A stretch of 64,000 nt of DNA from positions 1-64,000 of the forward strand of contig BEXV01000119.1 of assembly GCA_003118195.1 (NCBI GenBank). Reading direction: 5' to 3'. The first letter of the stretch is position 1, and each line of letters opens with the position of its first letter. Made by a program: the position numbers and the translations under genes. The stretch comes from Hemicentrotus pulcherrimus (Eukaryota; Echinodermata; Echinoidea; Camarodonta; Strongylocentrotidae). Below are positions 1 through 13,289 of the stretch, piece by piece. Below the pieces are notes generated by a model. The model saw nothing but the letters and a program-made list of their open reading frames with translations, was not told the DNA's origin and searched no databases.

Positions 1-236
1 TAAATTCCTAACAATGTTAGCCAATCACTTTAATGACAAACTCGTGTCGAATTGAATTTGTTGTCAATGTGAACATACCTTCTATAGCTAGTCCCACGTT
101 TCCCATTCTATCTCCCCTTGGTAAATTCAATTCACGGCTAGGAACGAATGTTAATGATCAGACATTATTGGTGCATGTGCAGGAGATGGCATTGTGAACA
201 GAATAAATAAACTTCTAACATGATGAGCGAACTGAG

Positions 237-435
237 ATAGAGAAAGAGAGATATAAGAAGAGATACAGGACGAGAAGAAGGAACTGAGAGAAAGAGAAAA
301 TGAGAGAGAGAGGGGGAAGAAAGAGATCACAGACTTTGAGGAAGAGATACATTTTATAAACGGGGGATCGTAGACAGAGAGACAGAGAGTTAGTCGGCGA
401 GAGAGAGACAGACAGACAGACAGCCAGACAGATGA
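237..435 (+). repeat. GA-rich tract with (GACA)n and a G run
   Basis: Nearly uninterrupted purines with (GA)n and (GACA)n segments (about 408-424), ending in a run of G near 436-446. It produces spurious Ser/Leu-rich frames on the reverse strand. Confidence 0.8.
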
Positions 436-1503
436 GGGGGGGGGGGACATAAAAAGACGAGGACCCGAACAAATCAAAAGACAGAAAGATGCTTTAAAAG
501 AAAAAAAATGATTGCCATTAAGAAAGATGTGTTGCAAGAGCCAATAATTTGATAGTAGGCCATGAACAATGCGAAAAAATGTAAATGGCATCGGAGACGA
601 TATCTGCAGTATATTGGGAAAATGACTTCGTGCTCGCGTGGAAATGAACCAATAGATGCTTGTGATAACACCGCGAAATAGTACACAGACTCGGTGTATT
701 CTATTAAATGGTGTCTCCTTGAGACACCTAAATAAATAGAGCCGAAGAACGAACCAGCCTTGGATCGATGCAGAACGCAATGACAATGTTGGAAATCTGT
801 GCGTCTGTTGAACGAGGATTAAGTAGACGTAGGCGGAGATTGTGAAGACGAACAGGAGGCTGACGACGCTGATGATGGCGACAGAAGCGCGAGGCGCGAT
901 GACGAGCAGGAAAGAATAAATAACATAGCCAGACTAATAGGTTAGAGAGGTGTTAAAGGAGAGTAGGAGAGAGAAAAATGTAAGAAGGAGGATATAGAGG
1001 GAAACAAAAACTTTAAGAAGACGAGAAATGAGAGTATATTGAGAATCACTGCCAAGTTGAAGAGGGTTAAGGTTTGAAAGTATGAACGAAAAACAAAGGA
1101 GATTCACAAAGAGAGTAAGATATAAAACTTAACATTCAGAAGGCAGAATTCACTGAAGATTAAAGAGGTGTCACTCAGGGTTTATTTCATTTGATTTCCG
1201 GTGGCTTCCGAGATATTTATTCCTGTTTATGGCTCTAATATATTTGATGTTGGTAAACTTTTCTTTGCTTGTGAAACATTTTGGACAGTGCCCCCGGAAA
1301 ATAATCGTGGAACCGCCAATATGCCTATGATTATCGAAAATAGTATCGCTAGTGATGTTCGTTTGTCTCGCAGGTCTCGCAGGTCTCGCAATGTATGGTC
1401 AACAAGGGATCTAAAAGATCACGACGTTTCGTGCGCCGCTGCAACACTTCGTCAGGTTATTTGCAACATTTTGTTCATACTGTAGATGGATATCATGGTG
1501 CCC

Positions 1504-1624
1504 CAGTCACACCAACTAGACCCAGTTCAGACCGACAAATGACCAAACAAAAAATTACCTTACCCAAAGGGATAAGAATCGGTCAGTTTGGAGTCGGTGT
1601 GAAGTCGATTTGGCGGTGTGACTG
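1504..1624. mobile_element. Foldback element (MITE-like), 121 bp
   Basis: CAGTCACACC at 1504-1513 is the reverse complement of GGTGTGACTG at 1615-1624. Imperfect complementarity extends inward, with GACCGAC and ACCGACTCC-like blocks on both sides. No open reading frame lies in it. Confidence 0.55.
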
Positions 1625-2991
1625 AGGTATAACTAACAACATACGACACATTACTTACCCTCGACCTTGTTCACGTGTCAGTCAAGATATTGCATTGCAG
1701 TTAGCTCTATCCAATATCTCCTCATATTTCATCACCTAGCATCTGTGGGATGCTGGCTACTTCGTGGAATAGGAAGGTAATTATTAACAATGTTACGAAT
1801 GTACCGGCTCAAATTACCTTCGGCCCCACTATACTGATCTAGGTGTAGTGTGATAACCAATGGTCTCCCATTAATCAAAAGAATAGCACGCCAACTTCAT
1901 GATGCTAGGCTGTGTAATTATGTTATCCCTAAACGTTTCCATAATGTAGACACACAGTTCATACGCCTTCCCTTTCCGATTATAAGTATCACCTTTTAAA
2001 GTATCGGCCTGCAGGAATGCACAATCATTGACACCGTTTTGCTGCAGGGTTGTGCCCCTCAGATTGCAAACAAGTTGGAAAGATACCTATCTATAAGCCC
2101 ATTTGTTGCTATGATTCAACGACTGTATTTAATCAGGTAGATGCAGTATTTACTGTCATTCAAAAAGTCAATTCTATGCCTACTTCTCAAGCTCTCATTG
2201 CCAGATGTATTAGTCGCTCTTTCATTTGCTTATTACTTTGCTTTGAATTTGCTTCGAATTTTCACGATTTTTCTTGCAATGTTCTACTTCTTCTTTTTGC
2301 GCACCTTTTCATACCTTAGGATATAAATTGTAGGCAAAAGTTTCAAATCCATTATGTACATCTAGACCATAGGCCGAGGCCTGTTTTCTTGCTTGGTTTT
2401 TGAATTCCGTGGTCTCCGGCTGGGAAGTACCTACAAATGTGCCAGATATCTTGGAGATGGGAACATTTCACCATTGTTCTTAGTCCTTTGATCATTGAGG
2501 ACAAAATAAAGTACTTCCCAAGTACAAGGGGATATCCTCATTGTGAATTCATTCAAATTTGCAGTTTTTGTTAGTTTCAACTTCATATGCTTACTATTTT
2601 AATGGTGTGCTTTACAGTGCTTCGCTCGACACCACAGGCAGATGAAAACATTTGCGAACTACATGTAATGGCATTTCACATTGTTGGAATCGTCCGAAGT
2701 TATCAGACTGTCTAGAATAGAAAATCATATCAGATGTTAATGCCATCTTTAATGGAAATATTCTGCTGATAGGCACTGTATCTTTCAAAGAAAGCATGGA
2801 AGAATGTGAATGTATATTACTATTATTCAGTATTATAAATAATGAATCCACCGTCTTATAACTGCTAATCCGCCAGTTTGGAGAGTGTGATTACTGTCGG
2901 CCGTTTTAAATGGTGATTTAACACTTAATTTGTTTAAAGTGTACAACATTTAGAGATTCCTTGTTATAGCAATGATCATGTTAAATTAGGC

Positions 2992-3221
2992 TTAAAGGTA
3001 AAGACCAGTATTGGAAACGCCCCAATTTCAAAAAATGAAATGGAAGGTCTCATTACCAATCATGTAAAAGAATATGTTTTGACTAATATATGATGATAAA
3101 AATACCAAAATGATTCCAGAACCTTGCAGACTAGATGCTAGATGATCAACCTTTTCAGATCGATTCCACAACGTTTCTTTCACAATGCAATCGCATGACC
3201 ATAACTGGTCTTTACCTTTAA
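2992..3221. mobile_element. MITE with 18-bp perfect terminal inverted repeats and TTAA ends
   Basis: The left end TTAAAGGTAAAGACCAGT (2992-3009) is the exact reverse complement of the right end at 3204-3221. Both ends carry TTAA, the target duplicated by piggyBac-type transposases. The 230-bp element has no coding capacity and so would be a non-autonomous miniature element. The family assignment from TTAA alone is tentative, because the TTAA could also be part of the inverted repeat itself. Confidence 0.75.
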
Positions 3222-4411
3222 AGGAAGCATGGTTTTCAATATGATCCGAAAAGAATAGGGTTGTGTGAAGACTTGCTAATTTTGAGAAGGAAAAAAAAAA
3301 ACATTTTGTTATCCTACATTGCTAGAATTGTGGTCATGCGGTTACACATAAGTTTCAATAACAAAGCATACAATAGATACACTTTGTTGGTTTTAGCCGA
3401 TTTTTTTTCAAAACGTTATATCGAAGCTCTTGGCAGAACTGTGACATATTTGCCTTGATTGTCAAGTAACACAACTCATTTCATCACTTAAAATATATAT
3501 TTTTAATGCAGATTCTCTTGGTACATATTTATGTTTGGTCTATAGTTAAACTACGTACTCTTGATATTTGATTGTCCCTTCCTCTGCCCCTGCATATCCT
3601 GGAGTTAAGGTACACTGTTCCAAAAGAGTGCTTACACTCAGTTACACTAGTATTGAATGCCCTTCGTGACTCAAGGGCCACTGTTTTGGCTCAAGGATTG
3701 GAGATTATATCGCTTGTCTTCTTTCATTGATTTTCACTCGAACTTCGCGTGACTTCTTGTTCTTTTTTTTTCTCCGAGTAGAAGCAAATCTTTCCTCATT
3801 CTTCCCCTTTCCATCGTAATTCTTTCATTCATTGGTTTGTTTCATGTTTTTTTTCCTTTTAACCTTCATCATTAAATGATCCCAACTAATACTACTCGTA
3901 CGTCATAAGCTGTACATTTTGAGGTTGTTGGAAAATTGAAATAGGGTGTTAGGCATGGGAATAATCTTTTCAATTGGTAACTGTCTTTAATCACGTGACA
4001 CATTCCCGCTCGCCGAGAGATAATGGAGGAATTGAATCATTGTCTGGTGAATTTCTTTCTTGCGTCAGCTTCATTCCAATAGTGTGCATAAACCCCTTCA
4101 CCTTTTGAATACATACCAATGCAAAAACTGTGCTTACTAATCTTTAACAGTGCTAAATAGTTGGTGACAGTGTAGTTCTGGTAAAAGAAAATTATCATAA
4201 ACCCAAAGAATCGACAATTGCCGCTTTAAAACAAATACAGCTTAACTTTCTTAAAGAAAAATACAATGTATCAACCCGAGATAAGACTTTCTGGTTTGTC
4301 GGGAATGCAATACAAAACCTTTTCATGATTTCGATAGTTCTTTTCTGTATTACATTGTAAGTTGAACAATTTTTCTTATGTTGTATTACGGAAAAAAAAA
4401 CATCATCTGGG

Positions 4412-4546
4412 CCCCGTTGCTTAAAACTTGCCACTGGTGGTAACTTTGCCATCCATGGCAACTACCATGGTAATAGGGCTCAACAGCCAATCAAAATCAA
4501 GGTTTCAACGGTAGTTACCATTGATGATACGTTTTGTGCAACGGGG
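4412..4546. mobile_element. Foldback element (MITE-like), 135 bp
   Basis: CCCCGTTGC at 4412-4420 pairs with GCAACGGGG at 4538-4546. The arms stay partly complementary inward (AAAAC / GTTTT, then GGTAACT / AGTTACC). This suggests a non-autonomous DNA transposon. Confidence 0.55.
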
Positions 4547-5026
4547 TTTCCTGGTTTCCCATCACTGTGAGACACAGATATCATGATACAGGATAAATAT
4601 GATACAGTCTCTTTTAAACAACAGCTTCATTCCAAAAACTTCTTTAAACGAGAAACGTGCGGGAATGGGAACGTTACCTAGATATAATCACACCTTCCAA
4701 GGTACCTAGCTACTTCTCTTAATCGACTCTTGATTTGCCCATGCCGTTTGGTGGCCATCCAAAGTGAAAATGTTTAAATGACCAAATCACGTCGAAAAGA
4801 AATCTATATCGTACTCTTTATGAAATGTCAGTTTCTGCTTCGTCGACAGTCTTAATAAAGTAATCGTAATCACCTAGTTATTTCTTTGTTATTTATTTTA
4901 TTTATTAATTTATCTATTTATTTTTTATTCATATATTTGTTTTAGGGGGGGTGGGGGAATAAGATAAAAAAACAAATACAGTTAACTTATCATCATCTTA
5001 TCGCATGGTCCTGTTACATTTGCCTT

Positions 5027-5398
5027 GGAGCGTCGTGGTCGAGTGGATTAAGGCGCTCGACTGTAGATACGAATGTCGAGGGTTCGAATCCCGACACGGC
5101 ACTAATATCCTTTGGCAAGATATTTACCTGCACTTGCTACTCTCCACCCAGGTGTTAAATGGGTACCCGGTAGGATGCAAACGTTTATATGGTTGGACGA
5201 GCAAGTGTGCGCCTGTAAAATGGCGACTGGCTGGAATGCTCCCCAGGGAGTGGAAAATGTGCACACATTGTGTGCGGGCAAGCCTAAATCCGATGACCGG
5301 GGTAATAATAATTCTGTAAAGCGCTTAGGCACATCGTTGGATCGTTGTATTGAGCGCTATATGAACAAAACCGGAGTATTATTATTATTATTATTAAT
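5027..5398 (+). mobile_element. tRNA-derived SINE, apparently full length, with (ATT)n tail
   Basis: The head (about 5027-5103) looks like a type II (Leu/Ser) tRNA: an A box TGGTCGAGTGG at 5036-5046, a long variable-arm region, and a perfect B box GGTTCGAATCC at 5081-5091. It is followed by a tRNA-unrelated body containing CTCTCCACCCAGGTG, and by a 3' part with AAGCGCTTAGG and GAGCGCTATATG ending in about seven ATT units (5377-5398). This is the standard SINE structure: an internal pol III promoter, a body and a short-repeat tail used for LINE-driven retroposition. Sea urchins carry tRNA-related SINEs (the SURF1 type), which this may belong to. No clear target-site duplication was seen. Confidence 0.8.
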
Positions 5399-8300
5399 AT
5401 AAATTGTAATTTACAGAGCTCCTTGACAGTATCTCTATGAAATACAAAGTGACTGCATTAATACTGCGGGCAATATTGGTGCCAATTCGGATATTTTTTC
5501 TCATAAAAACGCATTTTTGTTAGAAATAAGAATTGCTTTAGCAAGTATTGTAATTGGTCACCAAATTAGATAAGATGACAAGTTTTTATTCAACTCGAAT
5601 GTTTACGTATTAATATGTTTGTTTTAAAAAGTTGATCGACATCAGATATATAAAAAGGCCTCAGATTAATCAATAATTCATTTGATTAAGCAAGAGTTTA
5701 ACGATTTCCTAATCTATCAAAATATGAATTTATATTTGGATTAACACAGTTCAGGTTGTAATCACTTTATTCTTAATGTTCAGTTTCTTAGGATACTAAA
5801 TGAAGCATTGCCTAATCAGTGAAAAAGTAATCACATATACGAACGTATGTCTTTAATATATGAATTTTTGTCTCACACAATATGGCGCGAATGTTTACAA
5901 GTCTGCAGGTCAATTTCCCTGATTGAAAACTTATCCTGTCTATATGGGCTGTGCGGGCAGGGATTAATTATTGATACTGTTTATGTAACTCACTGGCATC
6001 CCCGATGCTAACTTACGGCTGACTGGCCATTCTACCGTTAGATACACATACTAGTACACTAACTCGGCCACCGTGGCGCCTCTCAGGAGAGGTCACGTGA
6101 TCACACTGTTAACAGCCATACAGCGTGCTGCATTCATACCCGCTGAATGATTTGAGAACATTGTCTGTAAATATAGACTCCCTGTATGAATCCTGTCTCG
6201 ACTACGATTATTATCTTCTTTGCCAATCTAATTCTACTTTGCTTGTGTACGTTATGACCATCAAGATATTGTAGGCTTATCTATTATATAAATAAAAACA
6301 TAACAGTCTACGATTACCGTAATTCGAAGTAATCAATCGTAGCTAAACTTCACTTTGATCTCCTTATGACCTTAACGCAGCTAAACAGGTTTGCTCATAC
6401 ATTTCTAATACAGCTGTTGTTATTACCATTATTGCTGTTGTGTCTGTTGTTGCTTTAATTGCTACGATAATAGTAGAGCCTTGCTATCAGCATTTTCCCT
6501 ATAATGTCATAATTTGTCCTGTCATTACTAAGAAAAGTATTGTCTATACTCTGTAGGCTGATAGGTAAACGTTTACTGAAACTTTCGCTACTTTATTATT
6601 CTAGATTTGCTACAGTAATTTCTTTCTGTTGTATCGTCATATTTTTATTAATTTCTTCTTATTTATTAATTTATTACGAGGTAAATCTAATTTCTAAGAT
6701 TTTGTGGCTGTATTTAGATATCGGTATTACAAACATTGTGAGCCATATTGCTTACTAGTTATTTATAACATGACTGCGGTCTATTGTACAAAACAAGAAA
6801 GGCTTCATGACACTCTCTTCTTAAAATGCGATCTCATTTCGCTCAGAATATTCCCTACCCGCCTAATCTGAGTCTATTTTCAGCTCTTCTAATAATAGAA
6901 TAACAGCCGCTTTGAATAGAAAAAATCCAGTCCATCATAAATATGCCGTCAAGCGTAAAGACATGATCAAACAGATCACAATATGGATGAAGTATAATAC
7001 GTTCTTCTCTCGCCGAGATTCCTTCCAAGCATCTTTCAAAACGTCAGTTGCAATAATTATCTCCAAGCACAAATACGATTTGATGTATTTTATTTTGACT
7101 GGCATTAAAATTTCTGCTTCCTCATATTTTTTGGTCGAGTGGGTGAGATAAAACATGTCATTCCTTCAAAACAATCTGAATAAGCAACCATAAAAAACAT
7201 GTACACGGTTTTGTTTGTGTTTTCTAACGTCTTTGTTTTAAAGTATAGAATTGTTGGAGGTTAACGAGATCCAAACTTCACAAAATTAGATAGAAAGCAA
7301 TACACCCAAAAAAATTAAACACATCATAATTAATCATTTCCTAGCACGTGGGGTATTTTCCATCGGCCAAATGTTCAATTTGCAGATAATTCAGTTTAAA
7401 GATAGAAGGGCAGAACATGATATTTTATTTGTCGAAAATTACAAATATCATGATTGATTTTATGGTAATATTTCGTTAATAAATCAATCCATACTTGCAA
7501 TTTCGAAACAGCAAAGCCTACAGAGGTAGGTCGAATTAAAAGTAGAATAAGAAACAAAAAAATGTATATATAAGTGGCTCTGTGTAAAAATAAACCGTTT
7601 TGAGTTGCGCCTAATCCTATCTTAACCTCTTCTAAATAGATGGCCATAAATAAAATTCAGGCAAAATCAAATTCGTATAAAAGGAAAAAGGTTAGATTCA
7701 CTGTTTTTAGCTTTAAAAACGTAGTTTTTCTAGTGCGTTCGTTTACACATTTGTGCCTATATGTGCCTATGCCACCCGTATTTTTAGGTAGATATTTCAG
7801 TAAATACGTGCTTGTTTTAATCAGTTGCCTTGATTTACTAAAAACTGTAGATGTATTGGCCAAAGCCATACAAAATAAAATAGTAACTGCTATGGCAGAA
7901 TGTACACCAACAGACTGGCCTGCTCCATGACGTAGGATGTTTGAAGCCCGCTGGCTGTTTTCTCTTCGCACGTGGCGTGATCTATTGCTACCTTCACACT
8001 GTGACTGAACCATGACGTACTAGGTAATGCAGCCTAACCAGCTGTCTCATGTACAACTTGCTAGTGGGTGGTTATTTCATAATAAACAAGCCCAAACCCT
8101 TTACAGTATACGCAACTTCTCTCGCTCATCATTTTAGTGTGTCATTTTTTTCCCTGTAGCCTAGAAGGCTTGGTAATGCATAATGTAACATGATGTATAC
8201 TAAGTATGAAATCTTACATACGCCATCACACATGCCAACTTAACTTTGCGTTCAGATTGTATTGACAAATCCACTTCTAAAACACAATAATGACACAATT

Positions 8301-10106
8301 AATACTTAAATGAATCGGTATGATTGTTTTAAGTTGAGCTGGATTTGTGTATGCTCGTAGCGCTCAAACATGATATGGAATAATTTCTGTCTAGTTCGTC
8401 ATTCACAAACTTCAAGCAGAATGCTTTTTAAGAGAGTAGGCCAATCATTTGAGTAATTGTTCTCTTTATAAAAATAAAAAAAATGATCATACTTTTTTAC
8501 ACTTCTACTTCAGCATTTTATTTCAAATGGATAAGTTTGCTTGATTGTTATTATTAGTTTCATTTTTAAAATCTATTATCACTCTTACAATTTTTAAATT
8601 ATCATTGTTATTATTATTAGCATCACCGTGATCATCAGCATTATTAATATTGTTATTAGTATTGTCGTAATTACTATTATTACTACCATCATTAGTTTCA
8701 TGTATTTAGTAATAAAATATAGAGCTTCGATTTCCTACTCGATCGACTGTCCTTGCAAAATCCTATTGAATGGAGCATGTTCTACTACTCCAACATACAG
8801 TAGGTACCCTCCAGCAAACATGAGAGTCGCACCCTGGAGGTTACGATCAAAGCAAATGTGATCTTTTTCAAAATCCGATCGTGAATGAACAGGGAATACA
8901 TCGGGAATTGAAAGTCATTTTTTTATCAGTGTTTAGCGAAGAAACACCTGCTATCTCTTTCTTCTCATCCTTCTCCTTTGAGATTGTCTGACGGCAGCCA
9001 CGCTCGCAAGGCCTAGCTTCATATTCAAAATTGATATATTAATTCAAGAAATTTATATAATATTGAACTGTCCTATGTAAACTTTAATAATGTAAATGAT
9101 AATTAATCTTCATGGGATTCTCGATTTCACCCACAGGCTGAAGTATGATTGTCTGCGTGCATTTGGACAGTGTTGATATTAACACTGTATTTCCACAGTT
9201 TGAGTTTGTAAATTCATGAAATTGGCCACAGTTGTCTTTAGTCGCGTCACAGGTTAAACATATTTTGTTTGAGCCTGGAAAATGTACACATAAGGTACTT
9301 CATTCAGGAGATCTTCATAGCTAGTCACTCCTCTGAGCACCGAAATGATTTCCAGCTAGAGGTTCTCATAACATGATGATTTTTTAAAATAAATATGATT
9401 GTCGCCAGTAAATGGGAGCCCGAGCTAGGTGCGGGTACCCCTTAAAACGATGATGTGGGTTGGTATACACAGTTTAACAGCAGGGGGCGGTCATACTTTT
9501 TGTTGAAGCTCAATATATTGACTATCACACAATGTTTTCATTTCTTTCGACTACGCATTGAGCTGCAGAAAATGAATACGTGCGTGTCACAAGATACAGA
9601 AGAGGCATGTTGGCGTACAATGGATTTTAAGAATGTGAACGAATGCTAAGAATCTTAGTATTTAGAAGGGGCATTTATAACCTGATCCGTTTTTACAAAA
9701 TATTTCAAAGGGATATGGTCGCCTAAAGCTTTGCGAGGCCTGAGGGAATCTATCGTGTGTTGTTCGTAATGCCTTTTTGAAACAATGATTTCCATGCCCT
9801 TAAAACCAGTTTCATGCTTGTAATATAGTTCAAGATATAGTTCAAAATAGTTCAGCTAATCTGAGTCCTCTCATTCTATCCATTATGAGATAACGCCTGA
9901 GGCAGCTTTTCCCAACTCTACTCGAATTGGATATTAAGTGATATAAAAACCCAATAATTAACTGAAATATGACACAGTGTATATTAAACAGCCCATAGGG
10001 TTCAAATGTGACCATGCAAAGAAAATTTAAAGAATCACAAAGTCATAGTTGATAGCAATGAAGTTGCCGTCGATGAATTTCTAGTTCAAATTAATTTCCA
10101 GTAAGT

Positions 10107-10186
10107 GGGGAAAATCTCCCTTTAGCTCCAAAACCGTCTCCCAAAGTGCTTCTGAACACTAGTAAACGAGCAAGGAGATTTTCTCC
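10107..10186. repeat. Short inverted repeat around an 80-bp unit
   Basis: GGGGAAAATCTCC at 10107-10119 is, with one mismatch, the reverse complement of GGAGATTTTCTCC at 10174-10186. Each arm is itself partly palindromic. This is either a small foldback element or a chance pairing. Confidence 0.4.
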
Positions 10187-12414
10187 TTGGTACAAGCAAA
10201 TATGTACGAGTAACGGATTAAATAACAAAATCAAACCACCTTCAACCAACCATCCAGTACATGGTATGCCTGGAGAAATTGACCCTACATATGACCTCTC
10301 CGCAAGACATTTACAGGGCGTATCATAAAAAGAACATGTCTATGACAACGCACCTATACTTTTATGCGCTGGTTAGATTCTAGGCACAGCGAAATTTTTT
10401 AGAGAAATGTCAATAATCCACATGACCCAAAACGTTGGGAAAGCTATGGCCTATAGGGTTATGAAAACAAGGTCGCGATTTAAATCCTGTAACTAAAAGA
10501 ACATCAGTGAAAGGCTGAACAAATTTGTTGAGCTCTGTGGGACTTTTAGCAATTAAGGTGACTCAAGTTGTTGTGTGATAGATCTCCGCAACTGTGCTAA
10601 TATAAGGTCGTCGTATGGTCCTCCTGTAGGCCAGTGCTCCATCAGTCATGTCTTGGTTAATGGAGGATGAGAACAATGCCAACAATATTTGGTGGAGTTT
10701 ACTGGGTGGTGATATGTACCCGGACTTGGGCCCTGCCTCGTACACTAGTAACTTCATACCAGATTGTGAGACTCCCTACTCGTGCAACATGTCATTGTGT
10801 GAGTACCTGAGGGTAATTGGTCATGTCACTTACACGTATTAGAAGTCTAGAACAGGGGCAGCCTTGGTGGTACCTGTTATATCCCGTAAACATGGTTTCA
10901 TTAGAGTCATACTCACATAATGAAAAGTTTGATAAGTTTCTTTAGTGTCATGATAATTTGACATGTCAGTTCTGGAGAAACAAAGTCGGGAAAGGAGTGG
11001 TGTTGAACTACAGGTACATCAGAGAAACGTATGACAGTGATTCTCACAATTTACTGATTTTTAGATACAGGCCTTAATGACTTGAGAAGAGATATGAACG
11101 ATTCGTATGGGCATCACATGTCATGATTCTCAAAATATTGCTGTATTATTATTATAGTATTGTATCAGCACATGGCGTACATCCCTATGTGCTTCTCAAT
11201 TAAGGGCTTTGGGAGTTATCATTAAGGCTTTAAATCTGTGCAGGTCAATGACATTATCATGAAAAATATGGTAAATTACAAGTTTTAGACAATGCGCTTT
11301 CTATCAAACGGTTCCCGCAGTTACAAGGCCAACATCACTCAAAGAAGAAATCCTACTTTATTTGTTTAATGTTAGGATGTAGCAAAATGTCATTCATGCA
11401 TTTGCTTATGGAAATATGGATAACTAATGGATACACGTATACCTTTAACCCCTAGAAAACTTTTAGAGTGGAATATTCATCTAGACGGGTCAAATTATGT
11501 GGATCCCTCACCATACATGTTGTATTGATGACGATGTGTGTATGGTGGTGAAAAGAAGTATTCATGCTTTTGTGAATAGTTCATGCTTTTGTGAATTGTT
11601 CACGTTTTTTTTTTACCATATATATTAAAATAACCACGTAATTCAGACAGAATGTTTTTTCGTTCATTCTCGCGATCATCTCTCTTTCCCTTCAATGAGC
11701 TAACTGTCTTATACTGAAGAGCGCCATCGTTTGTCGAGCGTTTTATCTTCACAGACCACGCATCTCCTCTCTTCTCCCCTCTCTCTCCCCCATTCCATGA
11801 TATTAACATTTTTCATGGAGTGTCATATCGACCACGGACCTCTCTCTTTTTAAACCTTTTTTGAGGATGTAAAAGTTATCTTTCTTTTCATAGCCGAAAA
11901 CTCTTTTCTTAAATTGTGCAATGATTTATTTTGAAATGTTTGAAAATTGCAAACTGTCTTTCCTGTTATTCTGTACTTGCTTTTTGTAGAACTTGTTTCC
12001 TTTCCAAAATGGATAAGAAAACCTAGGCCTATGTAAAAAAAAAAAGATTAAAAAAAAGAAAAGAAGAATGCTTTATTCTGAAGAGACCATTGTAAGTAAT
12101 TATTTAAGTCATCGACATGTTCCTGGTTGATTTTGCTGTTCACTACAATTTGAAATGATCGTGCGTCAGCTCATGGCATTATTTACCATTAAAGATATTT
12201 TCTCATATAATATCGAAAGCTTTCAGGAAATTAATTTAAGGAAAATATTAATACCTTATTGTACATGCTGCAGAAATCATGGTCGGGATACGTACTTGTA
12301 GTTCGTTAATGTAATGTTCACATATTTCAATAGGTGCATGATGGCAATTGTATTTAAAGAGAAGGTCGAGTTCTGGGGAGAGGTGAACAATTTTGTGAGT
12401 ATTTTCACTGTCAT

Positions 12415-12535
12415 TAGGGACTTTTAGATTTGCGTGGACTGATATGTGACGTGTGACGTCCATTCAAGGCCGTGCATTAAAAGGACATCGATCTTAGCAA
12501 TCCCCATTGTCTTCGTGCGAATCTAAAAGTCCCTA
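12415..12535. mobile_element. MITE-like element with TA-flanked inverted ends
   Basis: TAGGGACTTTTAGATT at 12415-12430 has its exact reverse complement (AATCTAAAAGTCCCTA) at 12520-12535, and the match continues imperfectly inward for about 7 more bases. TA at both ends would fit a Tc1/mariner-type target duplication. The interior has no open frame. Confidence 0.6.
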
Positions 12536-13289
12536 TTATGCTCAAAAGACAACGCTCAGTGTAATAAGAAGCTGCTTTAATACGCGGATGGCAAGTCTTA
12601 CGAAGGAAAGTCGTGACATTGATGAAAAATAATGAAAACATCAACACATGCTAAAGACGACTGCAAACCTATTAACATGACGACACATAATCCCTGCATC
12701 TGAGCCTTTGAATGTCGAAACATGGAACTTTATCTAGGATGAAGGTATCATGTACAACGAAATGGAACATTAGTTTATTACTAAAGAGCTTGGTACCTTA
12801 TATTTCGACTTTGGGAAAGTTGATACCAAGTTTTTTAAAGAAATGGTTTTCCCTCTGATTGGCAGAGAAAGAGAGAGAGAGAGAGAGTGAGAGAGAGTGA
12901 GATGTTATATTGTGTAGGTCTGCCTTGAAAATTGGAACTTTTGAATTTCAACAGATGTTTGTTAAATACACTTATATTGATGCACACAATTGACAAATAA
13001 TGCAAATTTAGATATATGTATTCATTTACTTCTAGTTCTAATTATGTTTTTAAAAACCTAACGAAATCGCCCATCACGATATGTGAAGGTATGTGGCAAT
13101 AACAGGTACATTTGAAGTACATATGGTTGATAAATTTATATTTATGTAATATCTGTAATCTCTTAAATCATACTCAAATATTTATATTTATTTGCATACA
13201 AAAATCGATTTTATTTTTTACTTTTGTCATTTTTTCTTTGTGTTTCTAAATATCATGTTTACTTTTTTTCTCTCTCCATTTCTTCGCAG

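Larger units (their letters stand above)
1..13289. other. Non-coding DNA upstream of exon A (5' flank or first intron)
   Basis: No exon with convincing protein similarity and splice sites was seen on either strand. The stretch holds a GA-rich tract at its start, five foldback elements and one full SINE. The acceptor before exon A shows that at least one further 5' exon exists; it could be in this stretch as an untranslated exon that cannot be recognised by eye, or beyond the window. Confidence 0.5.

Noticed and set aside
5027..5103. A functional tRNA-Leu/Ser gene
   Set aside because: The A and B boxes are good, but the acceptor stem and anticodon arm do not pair properly, and the sequence runs into a SINE body and tail.
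5005..5402. Overlapping frames of 76-104 residues on both strands
   Set aside because: They lie wholly inside the tRNA-derived SINE.
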